From Alphaproteobacteria bacterium (GTDB lineage: Bacteria > Pseudomonadota > Alphaproteobacteria > Rhodospirillales > Rhodospirillaceae): a DNA stretch of 5,057 nt. Made by a program: the position numbers and the translations under genes. Positions 4,793 to 5,057 of this stretch are shown here, piece by piece. How positions within the stretch are numbered: the first letter of the stretch is position 1; every line of letters starts with the position of its first letter. The stretch lies in the NCBI GenBank assembly GCA_003250275.1, contig QKGW01000098.1:1-5057 (forward strand), read 5' to 3'. A model generated the notes under the pieces. The model did no database searches. It was not told the origin of the DNA and saw nothing but the letters and a program-made list of their open reading frames with translations.

Positions 4793-5057
4793 ATGACCCT
4801 CCGCCGTACCCTGCTCCTCGCCGCCGCCGCCGCCGCAATCGCGGCCCCGGCCGCCGCCGCCGAGCGGATCGCCCCGACGCTGCTGCCGCCGCCCGCGGTG
4901 ATGGCCCACGAACAGGCCACCACGGCCGCGCCGCGCATCGTCGCCTTCACCCTCACCATCGCCGAAAAGGAGGTGGTGGTCGACGACGAAGGCACGCGGA
5001 TGCAGGCGATGACCTTCAACGGAACCATGCCCGGACCGACGATGGTGGTGCACCAAG
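4793..5057 (+). CDS. nirK: Copper-containing nitrite reductase NirK, N-terminal part (3' truncated)
   Basis: The first 88 residues of a periplasmic copper nitrite reductase, which reduces nitrite to nitric oxide in denitrification, are present; the gene runs off the window. Residues 1-23 form an export signal with a twin Arg (MTLRRTLLL), an Ala-rich core and an APAAAA end, possibly Tat but also readable as Sec. The mature start matches NirK: LPPPAVMAHEQ, then PRIVAFTLTIAEKEVVVDDEGT, and MTFNGTMPGPTMVVHQ, the opening of the first cupredoxin domain. The copper ligands lie further on and cannot be checked. From memory, it resembles the short, classic alphaproteobacterial/Alcaligenes-type enzymes. 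The SD AAGGA is 8 bases before the ATG. The divergent nnrR and the box at 4716-4729 indicate control by that regulator. Confidence 0.93.
   Translation, partial: MTLRRTLLLAAAAAAIAAPAAAAERIAPTLLPPPAVMAHEQATTAAPRIVAFTLTIAEKEVVVDDEGTRMQAMTFNGTMPGPTMVVHQ

Noticed and set aside
3905..5056. A 383-codon minus-strand frame covering nnrR and nirK in another frame.
   Set aside because: It is Arg/Gly/Ala-rich with no family resemblance and conflicts with well supported nnrR and nirK.

Overview
The window is a very GC-rich piece of a bacterial chromosome with strong G/C bias at third codon positions. Gene content points to a denitrifying alphaproteobacterium: an NnrR-type Crp/Fnr regulator divergent from a copper nitrite reductase gene (nirK), with a DUF1858 plus SirB2 gene pair alongside. 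This lineage call is inference from protein resemblance, not from a marker gene.

Layout. The left part (1-1304) holds the C-terminal half of an IclR-family regulator, cut by the window edge, and a RraA-like (HMG/CHA aldolase superfamily) protein on the same strand. A short convergent gap leads to a leftward two-gene unit: an unrecognised 67-aa protein (2004-2207) and a glutathione S-transferase (1324-1986), 17 bp apart. A 109-bp divergent region separates that unit from a rightward YajO-like aldo-keto reductase (2317-3288).

The right part (about 3290-5057) is a compact denitrification / nitric-oxide-response cluster. It holds a CxxC DUF1858 protein (3364-3576) whose stop overlaps the start of a four-helix SirB2 membrane protein (3573-3974), then a convergent NnrR-type regulator (3982-4680), then a divergent, truncated nirK (4793 to the edge). 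The main non-coding result is two 14-bp sites with identical arms, TTGCG-N4-CGCAA. One lies upstream of the DUF1858-SirB2 pair (3296-3309) and one in the nnrR-nirK intergenic region (4716-4729). They look like targets of the NnrR-type protein encoded between them. This puts the poorly characterised DUF1858/SirB2 pair in the same predicted regulon as nitrite reductase.

Nothing here amounts to a wholly new system. The most interesting lead is the predicted co-regulation of the CxxC protein and SirB2 with nirK. I saw no tRNA, rRNA, CRISPR array, insertion sequence or attachment site.
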